DNA from: HRBIN30 sp964534275
GTDB taxonomy: Bacteria; Desulfobacterota; Binatia; HRBIN30
Assembly (NCBI GenBank): GCA_964534275.1
Contig: CAZHQG010000002.1
Coordinates: forward strand, 1-64,000
Reading direction: 5' to 3'
Length of the DNA: 64,000 nt
The notes below the pieces were generated by a model that was not told where the DNA came from, ran no database searches, and worked only from the letters and a program-made list of their open reading frames with translations. Made by a program: the position numbers and the translations under genes. Each line of letters opens with the position of its first letter. Within the stretch, counting starts at the first letter, position 1. This document shows, in pieces, positions 24,897 through 33,592 of this stretch.

Positions 24897-27800
24897 ATGT
24901 TCGAGCGGATCGTAGAACTTTCTCTGCGCCATCGTGGCGCAGTGCTTTTTTTCACGGTGGCGTGGGCATTGTTTGGCTGGCATGCATTCCGTTCCCTCAC
25001 CATCGAGGCATTCCCCGACCCGACGGATACCCAGGTGAACGTGATCACGCTCTTCCCAGGACAGCCTGCGGAAGAAGTGGAACGACAAATTAGTTTACCC
25101 ATCGAACGGGCTCTGAACGGAACGCCCGGATTGCTTCGCCTGAGAAGCTTGTCGCTGTTTGGCCTCTCTTACGTGACTCTGACGTTCGATGACAGCGCAG
25201 ACCCGTTGTTCGCCCGGGCGCAGACTCTGGAGCGCCTGCGCAGCGCCGATTTGCCAGACGGAGTCACGCCGGAGCTCGGACCCTTTGCGACCCCGATCGG
25301 CGAAGTTTACCGCTACACGCTTGCAGGTGCCGGTGGCGATCCGATGCGGCTCCGCACACTTCAGGACTGGGTTGTGCGGCCGCGTTTGCTGCGTGTCCTC
25401 GGCGTGGCCGACGTGGTTTCGTACGGCGGCTTGGTGCGCGAGGTGCACGTTCAGCCGTCACCTGCGCGCCTTGCTGGGTACGGCCTCACACTGGAGGACC
25501 TAGAGCTCGTGTTACGCAAGGGGAGCGTGAATGCGAGCGGGGGAGTGCTGGAACACGGCGCAGAGCAATTTGTCATTCGCAGTCAGGGCTTGTTCCGTAG
25601 CTTGATCGACATTGCATCAGTGAACGTGGCAAGCCGCGATGGCACTCCCGTCCGCGTGGGCGATCTCGCAAGTGTGCGGGATGGCTGGACTCCACGCCAA
25701 GGGGTTGTCAGTCGAGGCGAAGCCTACGACGTCGTGCAGGGAATCGTGCTGATGCGAAGGGGCGAGAACCCCTCCGTCGTGCTCAAGCGGGTGCGCCAAG
25801 CGGTGGAGGAAATCAACTCGAGCCTCTTACCCGATGGGGTACGGGTAGTTCCGTTTTACGATCGAACCGACCTGGTGAACACAACATTGCGCACCGTCGG
25901 CCGTAATCTCCTCGAAGGCGCCACGCTCGTGACCATTGTGCTCTTCGCTTTCTTGCTCGACCTGCGCGCGGCCGTCATCGCTGCGTCGGTGATTCCTTTG
26001 TCGTTGTTATCCGCCTTCGTCTACCTCCACCTGCGGGGTATGAGCGCGAACTTACTGAGCATGGGCGCGATCGACTTCGGGATCATTGTCGACGGTGCCG
26101 TCGTAATTGTCGAAGGTATTTTGCTGCAGTTGCATGCGGGCGGAGAGCCCAGTCGGCCATTTTCTCAAGAAACGTTGCAGGCGCGGGTGCGAGCCGGTGT
26201 CCGCAGTGTGGTTCGCCCAACCGTGTTTGCTTTGCTGATCATCATTGCTGCGTATTTGCCCATTTTCCTGCTGGAGCGGGTGGAGGGCCGGATTTTCGCG
26301 CCGATGGCAAACACGGTGGTTGCAGCGTTGCTCGGGGCGTTGTTGTTTTCCATCACTTTGGTGCCCGTGCTGGCCACCCTGGTGTACCGTCGCTCGGTCG
26401 ATCACCGCGAGTCCCCCTTGCTGCGGTGGGCAGAAGTTGCTTACCGGCCGGCGTTGCTTGCAGCTTTGCGGTGGCCGAGGCTCATCCTAGTGGCAAGCGT
26501 CGTCGCTCTGGCCTTTTCGGTACACCTATTGTCCCGTTTAGGCTCCGAGTTCTTGCCCGAACTCAACGAGGGATCCCTCTACCTTACATTCACCCTGCCC
26601 GCGAACACGAGCCTCACCGAAGGCCGACGTATGGTGCCGAAGATTACCGCGTTGTTGCATGGCCATCCGGAGATCCAGGAGATACTGACGCAACTTGGTC
26701 GTCCAGAAGACGGGACCGATCCGAAGCTGGCGAACAATCTCGAGGTGTTCCTTCTCCTGAAACCTCCCGAACAGTGGCGACGGCATCTGCGAAACCTGGG
26801 AGATCTGATCGAGGATATCCGCGCCCGCTTGGTCGAAGTGCCCGGGGTCGAGGTCAACTTTTCGCAACCAATCCGCGACAACGTGAACGAGTCCATCTCC
26901 GGTCAAAAAGGACAGATTGCTTTGAAACTGTACGGCGATGACCTGGTGCAGCTCCAGCAACTGGCAGAGAAAGCCAAAGCGGTGCTCGCGAACGTTCCCG
27001 GAGTTGCAGACTTGGGCCTCGTTTTAAGCAGCGAAATCCCACAAATTCAGATCGAGCCCGATCGGGATTCCTTGGGGCGTTACGGGCTCGATATGGAAGA
27101 CTTTCAGCACGTGCTGCAGGCGGCGTTGGGCGGGCAACCCGTGGGGGTGCTGTGGGATGGCGAAGCGCGCTTCGATATTGTGCTACGGTACCCGCCTTCG
27201 GCAAGGGCCGATATCGAGAAGATTCGCAACTTGCAGGTTCCGGTCCAGGGCGGCGCGACCGTTCCACTGGAAATGCTTGCGAAGGTGAGCGTTGGACGAG
27301 GCCGCGCTGCAATTAGTCGCGAGAACGGGCGCCGTTATATCGGTATCCGAATGAACGTGAGTGGCCGCGACATGGGTTCGTTCGTGGCTGAAGCCCAACG
27401 CAGAGTCAATTCCGCAATCCAGTGGCCCGCGGGCGTTTCGACCGAGTGGGGAGGTGAATTCGAAAGCAAGGAGCGAGCGATGAATCGACTGCTGACTGTG
27501 ATCCCGGTTGCTTTGATGATTACGCTCGTCTTGCTGTTTCAATCGTTTCAGCGGTTCGGCCCCGCATTGCTGGTTCTTCTCAACACGCCGTTTGCCCTCG
27601 TTGGCGGGGTGGTTGGCTTGTGGCTTGCGGGAATGCCGGTATCCGTTTCCGCTGCGGTCGGGTTTATTGCTTTGATTGGACAAGCATCGCTGAACGGCGT
27701 GCTGGTGCTCTCGCGAGTGGAGGAGAAAAGAAGAGAGGGTGTGCCGCTAGACCAGGCCATCCTCACAGGGTGCCTCGAGCGTCTGCGGCCGGTGCTGATG

Positions 27801-27995
27801 ACAGCTTCTTTAGCCGCACTCGGCTTGGTTCCGGCAGCAATGAGTCACGCAATCGGCAGCGAGGTCCAGCGCCCGGTGGCCGTGGTCATTGTCGGCGGTA
27901 CGGTCAGTGCCTGTCTGCTGACATTGGTCGCGTTGCCAGCTCTCTACCGGCTCGCAGTGCAGTGGGGAGCTGCTCGCCGTCGTGCCTTGGCATGA
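24897..27995 (+). CDS. Heavy-metal-type RND efflux pump, CzcA/CusA family
   Basis: A 1032-residue inner-membrane proton antiporter of normal length, with 12 expected membrane spans and two large periplasmic loops. IEAFPDPTDTQVNVITLFPGQPAEEVERQI is the HME-RND N-terminal signature. MGAIDFGIIVDGAVVIVEGIL is the TM4 proton-relay motif; the usual Asn after the Glu is Gly here. Duplication of the half-transporter is visible (LPALYRLAVQW at the end). Metal ions are the usual substrates, but the ion cannot be predicted. It follows the adaptor by 21 bp. No metalloregulator gene is adjacent. Confidence 0.9.
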   Translation: MFERIVELSLRHRGAVLFFTVAWALFGWHAFRSLTIEAFPDPTDTQVNVITLFPGQPAEEVERQISLPIERALNGTPGLLRLRSLSLFGLSYVTLTFDDSADPLFARAQTLERLRSADLPDGVTPELGPFATPIGEVYRYTLAGAGGDPMRLRTLQDWVVRPRLLRVLGVADVVSYGGLVREVHVQPSPARLAGYGLTLEDLELVLRKGSVNASGGVLEHGAEQFVIRSQGLFRSLIDIASVNVASRDGTPVRVGDLASVRDGWTPRQGVVSRGEAYDVVQGIVLMRRGENPSVVLKRVRQAVEEINSSLLPDGVRVVPFYDRTDLVNTTLRTVGRNLLEGATLVTIVLFAFLLDLRAAVIAASVIPLSLLSAFVYLHLRGMSANLLSMGAIDFGIIVDGAVVIVEGILLQLHAGGEPSRPFSQETLQARVRAGVRSVVRPTVFALLIIIAAYLPIFLLERVEGRIFAPMANTVVAALLGALLFSITLVPVLATLVYRRSVDHRESPLLRWAEVAYRPALLAALRWPRLILVASVVALAFSVHLLSRLGSEFLPELNEGSLYLTFTLPANTSLTEGRRMVPKITALLHGHPEIQEILTQLGRPEDGTDPKLANNLEVFLLLKPPEQWRRHLRNLGDLIEDIRARLVEVPGVEVNFSQPIRDNVNESISGQKGQIALKLYGDDLVQLQQLAEKAKAVLANVPGVADLGLVLSSEIPQIQIEPDRDSLGRYGLDMEDFQHVLQAALGGQPVGVLWDGEARFDIVLRYPPSARADIEKIRNLQVPVQGGATVPLEMLAKVSVGRGRAAISRENGRRYIGIRMNVSGRDMGSFVAEAQRRVNSAIQWPAGVSTEWGGEFESKERAMNRLLTVIPVALMITLVLLFQSFQRFGPALLVLLNTPFALVGGVVGLWLAGMPVSVSAAVGFIALIGQASLNGVLVLSRVEEKRREGVPLDQAILTGCLERLRPVLMTASLAALGLVPAAMSHAIGSEVQRPVAVVIVGGTVSACLLTLVALPALYRLAVQWGAARRRALA

Positions 27996-28007
27996 GGCAA
28001 CCGTACA

Positions 28008-29105
28008 ATGGAAAGGCGCCGTCAGTCCCATGGCCAAACGTCACCTTCGCTAGCCTCCGGGCGCTTGAGCCACGTGCTGGTCGAAGCTAACGCGCTGCCA
28101 CTTCCTGGCTCTTTGGAACTAGCCGCCGTGACGACAAGTACGAATCCCAGCGAACAGCCGAAGTCCAGTGCGGCAACGGTGTCGGTCGTTGTCCCTGTGT
28201 ACAACGAGGAGGAAAACCTCCCGATCTTGCATGAACGGCTTTCCAATGTGCTCTCCAAGCTCGGGAGAACATGGGAAGTCGTTTACGTGGATGACGGAAG
28301 CAGTGACGGCTCGCTGGCCTGGTTGCAAACGCTAGCTGCGCGGGAACCCCGCGTGCAGGTCGTCGAACTCAGCAGGAACTTCGGGCAACACCCCGCGATC
28401 CTTGCTGGATTTTCAGTGGCGCGAGGCGACATCGTGGTCACGTTGGATGCTGATCTGCAGAATCCACCCGAGGAAATCCCCAAACTCATCGAGACGCTCG
28501 AGCAAGGGAATTTCGACGTCGTCGGTGGCTGGCGAACGGGTCGGCACGACCCTTGGGTGCGGCAGCTCGCGTCGAGGCTCGTGAACACCATGACTCGCCT
28601 TGCGATTGGGAGTCCCATCCACGACCACGGATGCATGTTGCGCGCGTACCGGCGGGCCGTGGTCGAGGAAATTGTGGCGTGCGACGAACGCTCGAGTTTC
28701 ATCCCCGCCTTGGCGCAGGCCCTCGCAAAGCGATCGACGGAAATCCCCGTTGCCCACGCTGCACGTCTGCACGGGACGTCGAAGTACTCCATATTGAATT
28801 TGCTGCGTTTGACCTTCGACTTGCTAACCGGATTTTCCCTCTTGCCAATCCAGTTGGTGAGCCTAACAGGTGTCGTCGTCGCATTAGGGGGTGTGGCCTT
28901 CGGTATTTTCTTGCTCGTACGCCGGTTGATTGTGGGCCCGGAGGCGGAAGGCTTGTTCACCCTGTTTGCCATTCTCTTCGTGTGTCTCGGAATTCTGATT
29001 TTCGCGGTTGGCGTCGTGGGCGAGTACGTGGGTCGGATTTTTTTGGAGGTACGCCGGCGCCCCACGTACCGGATCCGCGCTGTGCACGCAGCAAAGTCTC
29101 GGTGA
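28008..29105 (+). CDS. arnC: ArnC-like polyprenyl-phosphate glycosyltransferase (GT2)
   Basis: A GT2 enzyme with the GT-A fold and C-terminal membrane helices. VSVVVPVYNEEENLPILHERL begins the catalytic domain. YVDDGSSDGS and VVTLDADLQNPPEEIPKLIE give the nucleotide-sugar and DxD-type sites. Two hydrophobic segments (LLPIQLVSLTGVVVALGGVAFGIFLLV and LFTLFAILFVCLGILIFAVG) close the chain, as in ArnC, which loads formylated 4-amino-arabinose onto undecaprenyl phosphate. The downstream genes are recognisable arnA halves, arnD and arnT, so the ArnC role is strongly suggested. The start is uncertain: ATG 28008 gives 365 residues and GTG 28128 gives 325, beginning nearer the homology. Confidence 0.8.
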   Translation: MERRRQSHGQTSPSLASGRLSHVLVEANALPLPGSLELAAVTTSTNPSEQPKSSAATVSVVVPVYNEEENLPILHERLSNVLSKLGRTWEVVYVDDGSSDGSLAWLQTLAAREPRVQVVELSRNFGQHPAILAGFSVARGDIVVTLDADLQNPPEEIPKLIETLEQGNFDVVGGWRTGRHDPWVRQLASRLVNTMTRLAIGSPIHDHGCMLRAYRRAVVEEIVACDERSSFIPALAQALAKRSTEIPVAHAARLHGTSKYSILNLLRLTFDLLTGFSLLPIQLVSLTGVVVALGGVAFGIFLLVRRLIVGPEAEGLFTLFAILFVCLGILIFAVGVVGEYVGRIFLEVRRRPTYRIRAVHAAKSR

Positions 29106-29111
29106 ACGGCG

Positions 29112-30035
29112 ATGCGGTGCGTGGTGTTTGCGTACCATGAAATCGGGTACGTTTGTTTGGAAGAGCTCCTGCGACTCGGGGCGGAAATTCCATTGGTGAT
29201 CACGCATACCGACGATCCGCAGGAGCAAATTTGGTTTCGATCGGTATACGAACTAGCGGCCCAGCGTGGGATCGAGGTGCATGCTCCATTGGAAGTGAAC
29301 ACGGAAGAGTGGGTTCGGCGCGTGCGCGCCGCCGAGCCCGACTTTTTGTTTTCGTTCTACTACCGCAAGCTGTTGCGGAAACCATTGCTGGAGATCCCTG
29401 CTCGCGGTGCGTTGAATTTGCACGGATCGCTCCTGCCGCGCTATCGCGGACGTTGCCCCGTGAACTGGGTGCTCATCCACGACGAAAAACAAACCGGCGT
29501 CACGCTGCACTACATGACCGAGAAGGCCGATGCCGGCGACATCGTGGCCCAGCGCGTGGTCGCGATTGACGATACGGACACGGCGCTGACCTTGTACCGG
29601 AAACTCATTGATGCGGCACCGGAGCTGCTTCGCGAGACGTATCCATTGCTGTGTGCAGGCACAGCTCCTCGAATTCCTCAGGATCCCACGCAGGCCTCGT
29701 ATTTTGGCGGGCGGCGACCAGAAGATGGGCGCATCGAGTGGCAGGTGAGCGCGCGGCAGGTCTTCAATCTGGTACGGGCCGTGACGCATCCGTATCCTGG
29801 CGCTTTCGCGTTTTGGCGCGGCCGGGTTTTGCAGGTATGGAAAGCGCGAGTGTGGGAGGGCGGCGACTGTAAAGGTTCGCCCGGAACGGTGGTTCAAACT
29901 GCGCCAGAGCTGGTGGTGTGTTGCGGAACTGGCGGGGTGGTTCTGGAGCGTGTGCAAGAAGAAGGGGCTTCGGAGCAAGACGGTGCACTTTGGGCGCAAC
30001 ACCGAAATGTGCGGGAAGGAGAACGCTTGCAATGA
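29112..30035 (+). CDS. ArnA N-terminal-type formyltransferase (stand-alone)
   Basis: A 307-residue protein resembling the N-terminal half of ArnA, which transfers formyl from 10-formyl-tetrahydrofolate to UDP-4-amino-4-deoxy-L-arabinose. VVFAYHEIGYVCLEELL and ITHTDDPQEQ match ArnA closely. FSFYYRKLL precedes ALNLHGSLLPRYRG, with the catalytic Asn and His, and EKADAGDIVAQ holds the catalytic Asp. VRAVTHPYPGAF and the OB-fold C-terminus follow. In Escherichia coli this domain is fused to the decarboxylase; here the two are separate genes overlapping by 4 bp (ATGA). It lies 6 bp after the GT2. Confidence 0.88.
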   Translation: MRCVVFAYHEIGYVCLEELLRLGAEIPLVITHTDDPQEQIWFRSVYELAAQRGIEVHAPLEVNTEEWVRRVRAAEPDFLFSFYYRKLLRKPLLEIPARGALNLHGSLLPRYRGRCPVNWVLIHDEKQTGVTLHYMTEKADAGDIVAQRVVAIDDTDTALTLYRKLIDAAPELLRETYPLLCAGTAPRIPQDPTQASYFGGRRPEDGRIEWQVSARQVFNLVRAVTHPYPGAFAFWRGRVLQVWKARVWEGGDCKGSPGTVVQTAPELVVCCGTGGVVLERVQEEGASEQDGALWAQHRNVREGERLQ

Positions 30036-30994
30036 GAGTGCTGATTACTGGCGGCGCGGGCTTCGTCGGCTCGCACTTGGCGGAGGCATTCCTGCATCGC
30101 GGCGACGAAGTGTACGTGCTGGACACAGGTTCGATTCAGAAAGTGAAGCATTTGATCCCCCATCCCCGATTTCACTTTGTGCGCGACAGTGTGTTTCACC
30201 TGGAGATTCTCGAGGGACTGGTCGCGAAATGCGACCTGGTCTACCACCTCGCGGCCGTAGTCGGGGTCGAGCATTACGTGGGTGACCCGTACGAAGTGCT
30301 CCACGTGAACGTCAACGGTACGCAAAACGTCCTGAAGGCTGCGTTCAAGTATCAGCGCAAAGTGGTGTTTGGCTCCACATCGGAAGTATATGGGCGGAAC
30401 CCAAAGGTGCCGTGGCGCGAAGACGACGATCGCGTGCTCGGCTCAACGCGCATCGATCGATGGTGCTATTCCACTTCGAAAGCTGTCGGCGAACACTTTT
30501 GCTTTGCGTATCACCGGTTGGGACTCCCGGTTACCATCACGCGTTACTTCAACGTGTACGGGCCCCGGCTCGATCGCCTAGATGTCGGTCGGGTTGTGAC
30601 CATCTTTCTCGGCCAAGCGCTCCGCAACGAACCGTTGACCGTCATTGGCGACGGCCAACAGACGCGCTGTTTTACCTACATCGACGATTGTGTTCGAGCC
30701 ACCGTGGCCGCTGGGATCGCAAGTGGTACCGACGGAGAGATCTTTAACATTGGGAGCGACGTGGAAACTACGATGCTGGAACTGGCGCAGCTTATCGTGG
30801 AACTTTCGGGATCCAAATCCGAGATCCGATTCGTTCCTTACGAAGCAGTGTACGGCCCTGGATACGAAGACATTCCCCGGCGTGTTCCGGACGTGACGAA
30901 AATGCGCGAGGTGCTAGGCGTCGAAGCGACAACGCCACTGCGAGAGGGATTGCGGAACACGATCGAGTGGTTTCGTAGCCAAGCTGCGTCTTGA
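30032..30994 (+). CDS. ArnA C-terminal-type NAD-dependent epimerase/decarboxylase
   Basis: A 320-residue extended SDR resembling the decarboxylase half of ArnA. VLITGGAGFVGSHLAEAFL binds NAD. FGSTSEVYG holds the Thr/Ser and Glu pair that distinguishes UDP-glucuronate decarboxylases, and CYSTSKAVGEHF holds the catalytic Tyr and Lys. GDGQQTRCFTYIDD and GYEDIPRRVPD continue in register with ArnA. The expected reaction is oxidative decarboxylation of UDP-glucuronate to UDP-4-keto-pentose. The frame opens earlier, but the ATG at 30032, overlapping the formyltransferase stop and preceded by GGAAGGAG, is the real start. Confidence 0.85.
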   Translation: MRVLITGGAGFVGSHLAEAFLHRGDEVYVLDTGSIQKVKHLIPHPRFHFVRDSVFHLEILEGLVAKCDLVYHLAAVVGVEHYVGDPYEVLHVNVNGTQNVLKAAFKYQRKVVFGSTSEVYGRNPKVPWREDDDRVLGSTRIDRWCYSTSKAVGEHFCFAYHRLGLPVTITRYFNVYGPRLDRLDVGRVVTIFLGQALRNEPLTVIGDGQQTRCFTYIDDCVRATVAAGIASGTDGEIFNIGSDVETTMLELAQLIVELSGSKSEIRFVPYEAVYGPGYEDIPRRVPDVTKMREVLGVEATTPLREGLRNTIEWFRSQAAS

Positions 30995-31002
30995 GAATCC
31001 GG

Positions 31003-31893
31003 ATGGAACTAGGCCTGAAGGTCGACGTTTGCACGTACGCGGGAATGCGTCACGGGGTGCCGAACCTATTGCGGTTGCTCGACCGCCTGGCCGTGCGCGC
31101 GAGCTTTTTCGTTGCCGTCGGGCCCGACCACTCGGGCCGTGCGATCCGTCGCGTGTTCAGGCCGGGATTTCTCGAAAAGATGCGCCGCACTCAAGCCGTG
31201 AGCACGTACGGGTGGCGGACCATGTTGTACGGCACGTTGTTGCCTGGCCCGCATATCGGACGGCGCTGCGCCGGCTTGTTGCGAGAAATCGTAGCGACCG
31301 GGCACGAGCTCGCAGTGCATGGCTACAACCACGTGCGCTGGCAGGACTGTTTGCCGCGACTAAGCGCAGAGGAGATTGACGGCGAACTCGCTCGCGCTTG
31401 GGAAACAGTATTCGATGCCACGGGGATGCGCCCGCGGGCCTTCGGGGCGCCCGGCTGGCAGTGTACGCCGGTAAGCTTCGAGTGCGAGGACCGTTTGGGC
31501 TTGGGGTACCACAGCGATACACGCGGGCGCGGGCCTTACTACCCGGTCGCAAACGGAACTGTGTTTCGGACCCTCGAGATCCCCACGACGTTGCTCACAC
31601 TCGACGAAACTTGGGGACGCGTTGGGGACGATGCCGAGTCTGTGCAGCGGTGGTATCTGCGACAACTCCAGCCGGGCGTCAATGTGTACACCGCACACGC
31701 CGAGATGGAAGGACGTTCGTTCTTGCCCTTTCTCCAAGGCTGGCTGGAGAAATTGTTGAGCGATGGCGTGGCAGTGCGCCGACTGGATGAAATCGCGGAA
31801 CAGGTGCGCAATGCACCTCGAGCTGTGGTGCAAAACGGCTCCGTACCCGGGCGAGCGGGAACCGTCGCGGTACAGGGAGAAGACGTTGACTAG
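31003..31893 (+). CDS. arnD: ArnD-like polysaccharide deacetylase
   Basis: A 296-residue NodB-fold enzyme aligning along its length with ArnD, which removes the formyl group after transfer to the lipid carrier. Shared blocks include VAVGPDHSGRAIRR, STYGWRTMLYGTLLPGP, HELAVHGYNHVRWQ with the metal-binding His pair, GAPGWQCTP and VYTAHAEMEG. The metal-site segment is KVDVCTYAGMRHGVP, where ArnD has IDVDTF: the second Asp is Cys. That may change metal choice or cripple the enzyme. ATG 31003 follows the epimerase stop by 8 bp. The last codons overlap the next gene. Confidence 0.85.
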   Translation: MELGLKVDVCTYAGMRHGVPNLLRLLDRLAVRASFFVAVGPDHSGRAIRRVFRPGFLEKMRRTQAVSTYGWRTMLYGTLLPGPHIGRRCAGLLREIVATGHELAVHGYNHVRWQDCLPRLSAEEIDGELARAWETVFDATGMRPRAFGAPGWQCTPVSFECEDRLGLGYHSDTRGRGPYYPVANGTVFRTLEIPTTLLTLDETWGRVGDDAESVQRWYLRQLQPGVNVYTAHAEMEGRSFLPFLQGWLEKLLSDGVAVRRLDEIAEQVRNAPRAVVQNGSVPGRAGTVAVQGEDVD

Positions 31894-33592
31894 CGTGGGA
31901 AACATTCAACAGGCGGAGTCCCTCACACCGCCCTCTCCTTCCAGCGTACGACTGCCGACCGGCACCGGTTTGCTAGCAGCGCTGCTCCTGGTTGTAGCCT
32001 TTTTGTGCACGCTTGGTGCGAGCCCACTGCTCGAGCCCGACGAAGCTCGCTACGGCGAGATTGCGCGCGAAATGTTGGTGCGGGGAGATTGGGTGACCCC
32101 GACGCTGAACTTCGTGAAGTACTTTGAAAAACCTCCGTTGTTGTATTGGCTCACGGCCTTCAACCTGTGGCTCTTTGGGCAGCACGATTGGGCAGTGCGC
32201 TTGTGGCCTGCACTCTTCGGGCTCCTCGGAGTTGCGAGTACTGCTTACTTGGCGCGCGCGATGTACGGTCGCCCGACCGGCCTACTGGCGGCGTGTGTTT
32301 TGGCCGCGACCCCGCTGTACTTCGCGATCAGCCAGGTGGTCATTTTGGACATGCCGCTAACCGCCCTGTGCACGTTGTGTCTCGTCATTGCGTGGCGGCT
32401 GTATGGGTCGGAGGGCCGTGGCGCGGAGCCCTTGCGTTTGCTGTTTTGGACAAACCTTGGGCTAGCGGTGCTCACAAAAGGCCCAGTTGCTGTGGTGCTC
32501 GTGGGTGGGACGATCTGCTTGTACTCCATCGTGACGCGCAAGTTCTTTTGGTGGCAGCGGTTGTTCTCGGTGCCCGGACTCGCAGCGTTTCTTGTGATCA
32601 CGCTGCCGTGGTTCGTGCTCGTGAGCTGGCGCAACCCAGAGTTCCTGCGCTTTTTCTTTTTGGAGCAACACCTCGCCCGTTACGCGAGGCCATGGGAACA
32701 CCAGCAACCAGTTTGGTTTTACGTGCCCGTACTGCTGCTTGGCACGCTGCCGTGGTGGATCGTTGCTGCAAGTACCTGGAGGCGCTCCGAGCTGGCAGCT
32801 CGGGTTCTAGGGCTGCGTTGGAGCCCAGCAACGACCTACCTGATTTGCTGGTTCCTGGTGGTGTTTCTGTTCTTCTCGTTCTCCGGATCGAAGCTGGGGA
32901 CCTACATTTTGCCCGGGCTGCCTCCCCTGGCAATTTTGATGGCCCGCGCCCTCACCCGACCGCCGACAGGGGGAACAGTGCTCGTGTTTCGTTGTCTCTT
33001 CATCTTGACGATGCTGGCGGGTTTCGGGACCCTCGCAGCGGTTCGGCTGGTGCCGTTGTTTTCGTCTCACTACCGCGCGGCCATGCTGCCACCTTACCTT
33101 GCGCTCGGCGGTACGTTGTTGCTGTTTGCAGCGGCGGTGGTTTGGTGGGCTTGGAAGCACGTTCAGCGCCACTTTCCTGCCAGCATCTCGGCGCTTGTTC
33201 TTGTCATGCTTGTCATCGAGGTGGCAACGTTTGCTGGTCGTTCGGTTGCCCAGCACTACACGCCGCTGGCGGAGGCGATTCGGAGCCATTGGCAGGCGGG
33301 AGATCGCATCGTGCTCTATCGCCACTACACGCAGGGAATTCCCTACTACACGCGGCAGCGAGTGATTCTCGTAGGGGCGTGGGGAGAGTTGGACTTCGGA
33401 CAGAAACAGAGCCAGGACGATGAATTTTTTTGGGCGGACGACTCGCGGATGTTCCGCGAGTGGTCCGATGGCCGGCGGATGTTCCTAGTGATCAATCGTG
33501 AGGAGCTTGCGCCCATCCGCGAGCGGTTTGTGCCAAAACCGCGCGAGCTGGCTCGTTGGGGCAAGAAGCTGGTGGTGGTGAATTTTCCGTGA
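31886..33592 (+). CDS. arnT: ArnT-like GT39 aminoarabinose/lipid A transferase
   Basis: A GT39 membrane glycosyltransferase of about 568 residues. The first helix (GTGLLAALLLVVAFLCTLG) leads to PLLEPDEARYGEIAREMLVRGDWVTPTLNFVKYFEKPPLLYW, the ArnT/PMT loop with the catalytic Asp-Glu and the aromatic Lys-Pro-Pro motif. About eleven to thirteen hydrophobic segments follow, and a hydrophilic C-terminal domain faces the periplasm. With arnC, arnA halves and arnD upstream, transfer of 4-amino-arabinose to lipid A is the natural role. TTG 31886 (behind AGGGAGA, overlapping the arnD stop) and GTG 31895 are the plausible starts; longer frames run through arnD. Confidence 0.82.
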   Translation: MTSVGNIQQAESLTPPSPSSVRLPTGTGLLAALLLVVAFLCTLGASPLLEPDEARYGEIAREMLVRGDWVTPTLNFVKYFEKPPLLYWLTAFNLWLFGQHDWAVRLWPALFGLLGVASTAYLARAMYGRPTGLLAACVLAATPLYFAISQVVILDMPLTALCTLCLVIAWRLYGSEGRGAEPLRLLFWTNLGLAVLTKGPVAVVLVGGTICLYSIVTRKFFWWQRLFSVPGLAAFLVITLPWFVLVSWRNPEFLRFFFLEQHLARYARPWEHQQPVWFYVPVLLLGTLPWWIVAASTWRRSELAARVLGLRWSPATTYLICWFLVVFLFFSFSGSKLGTYILPGLPPLAILMARALTRPPTGGTVLVFRCLFILTMLAGFGTLAAVRLVPLFSSHYRAAMLPPYLALGGTLLLFAAAVVWWAWKHVQRHFPASISALVLVMLVIEVATFAGRSVAQHYTPLAEAIRSHWQAGDRIVLYRHYTQGIPYYTRQRVILVGAWGELDFGQKQSQDDEFFWADDSRMFREWSDGRRMFLVINREELAPIRERFVPKPRELARWGKKLVVVNFP

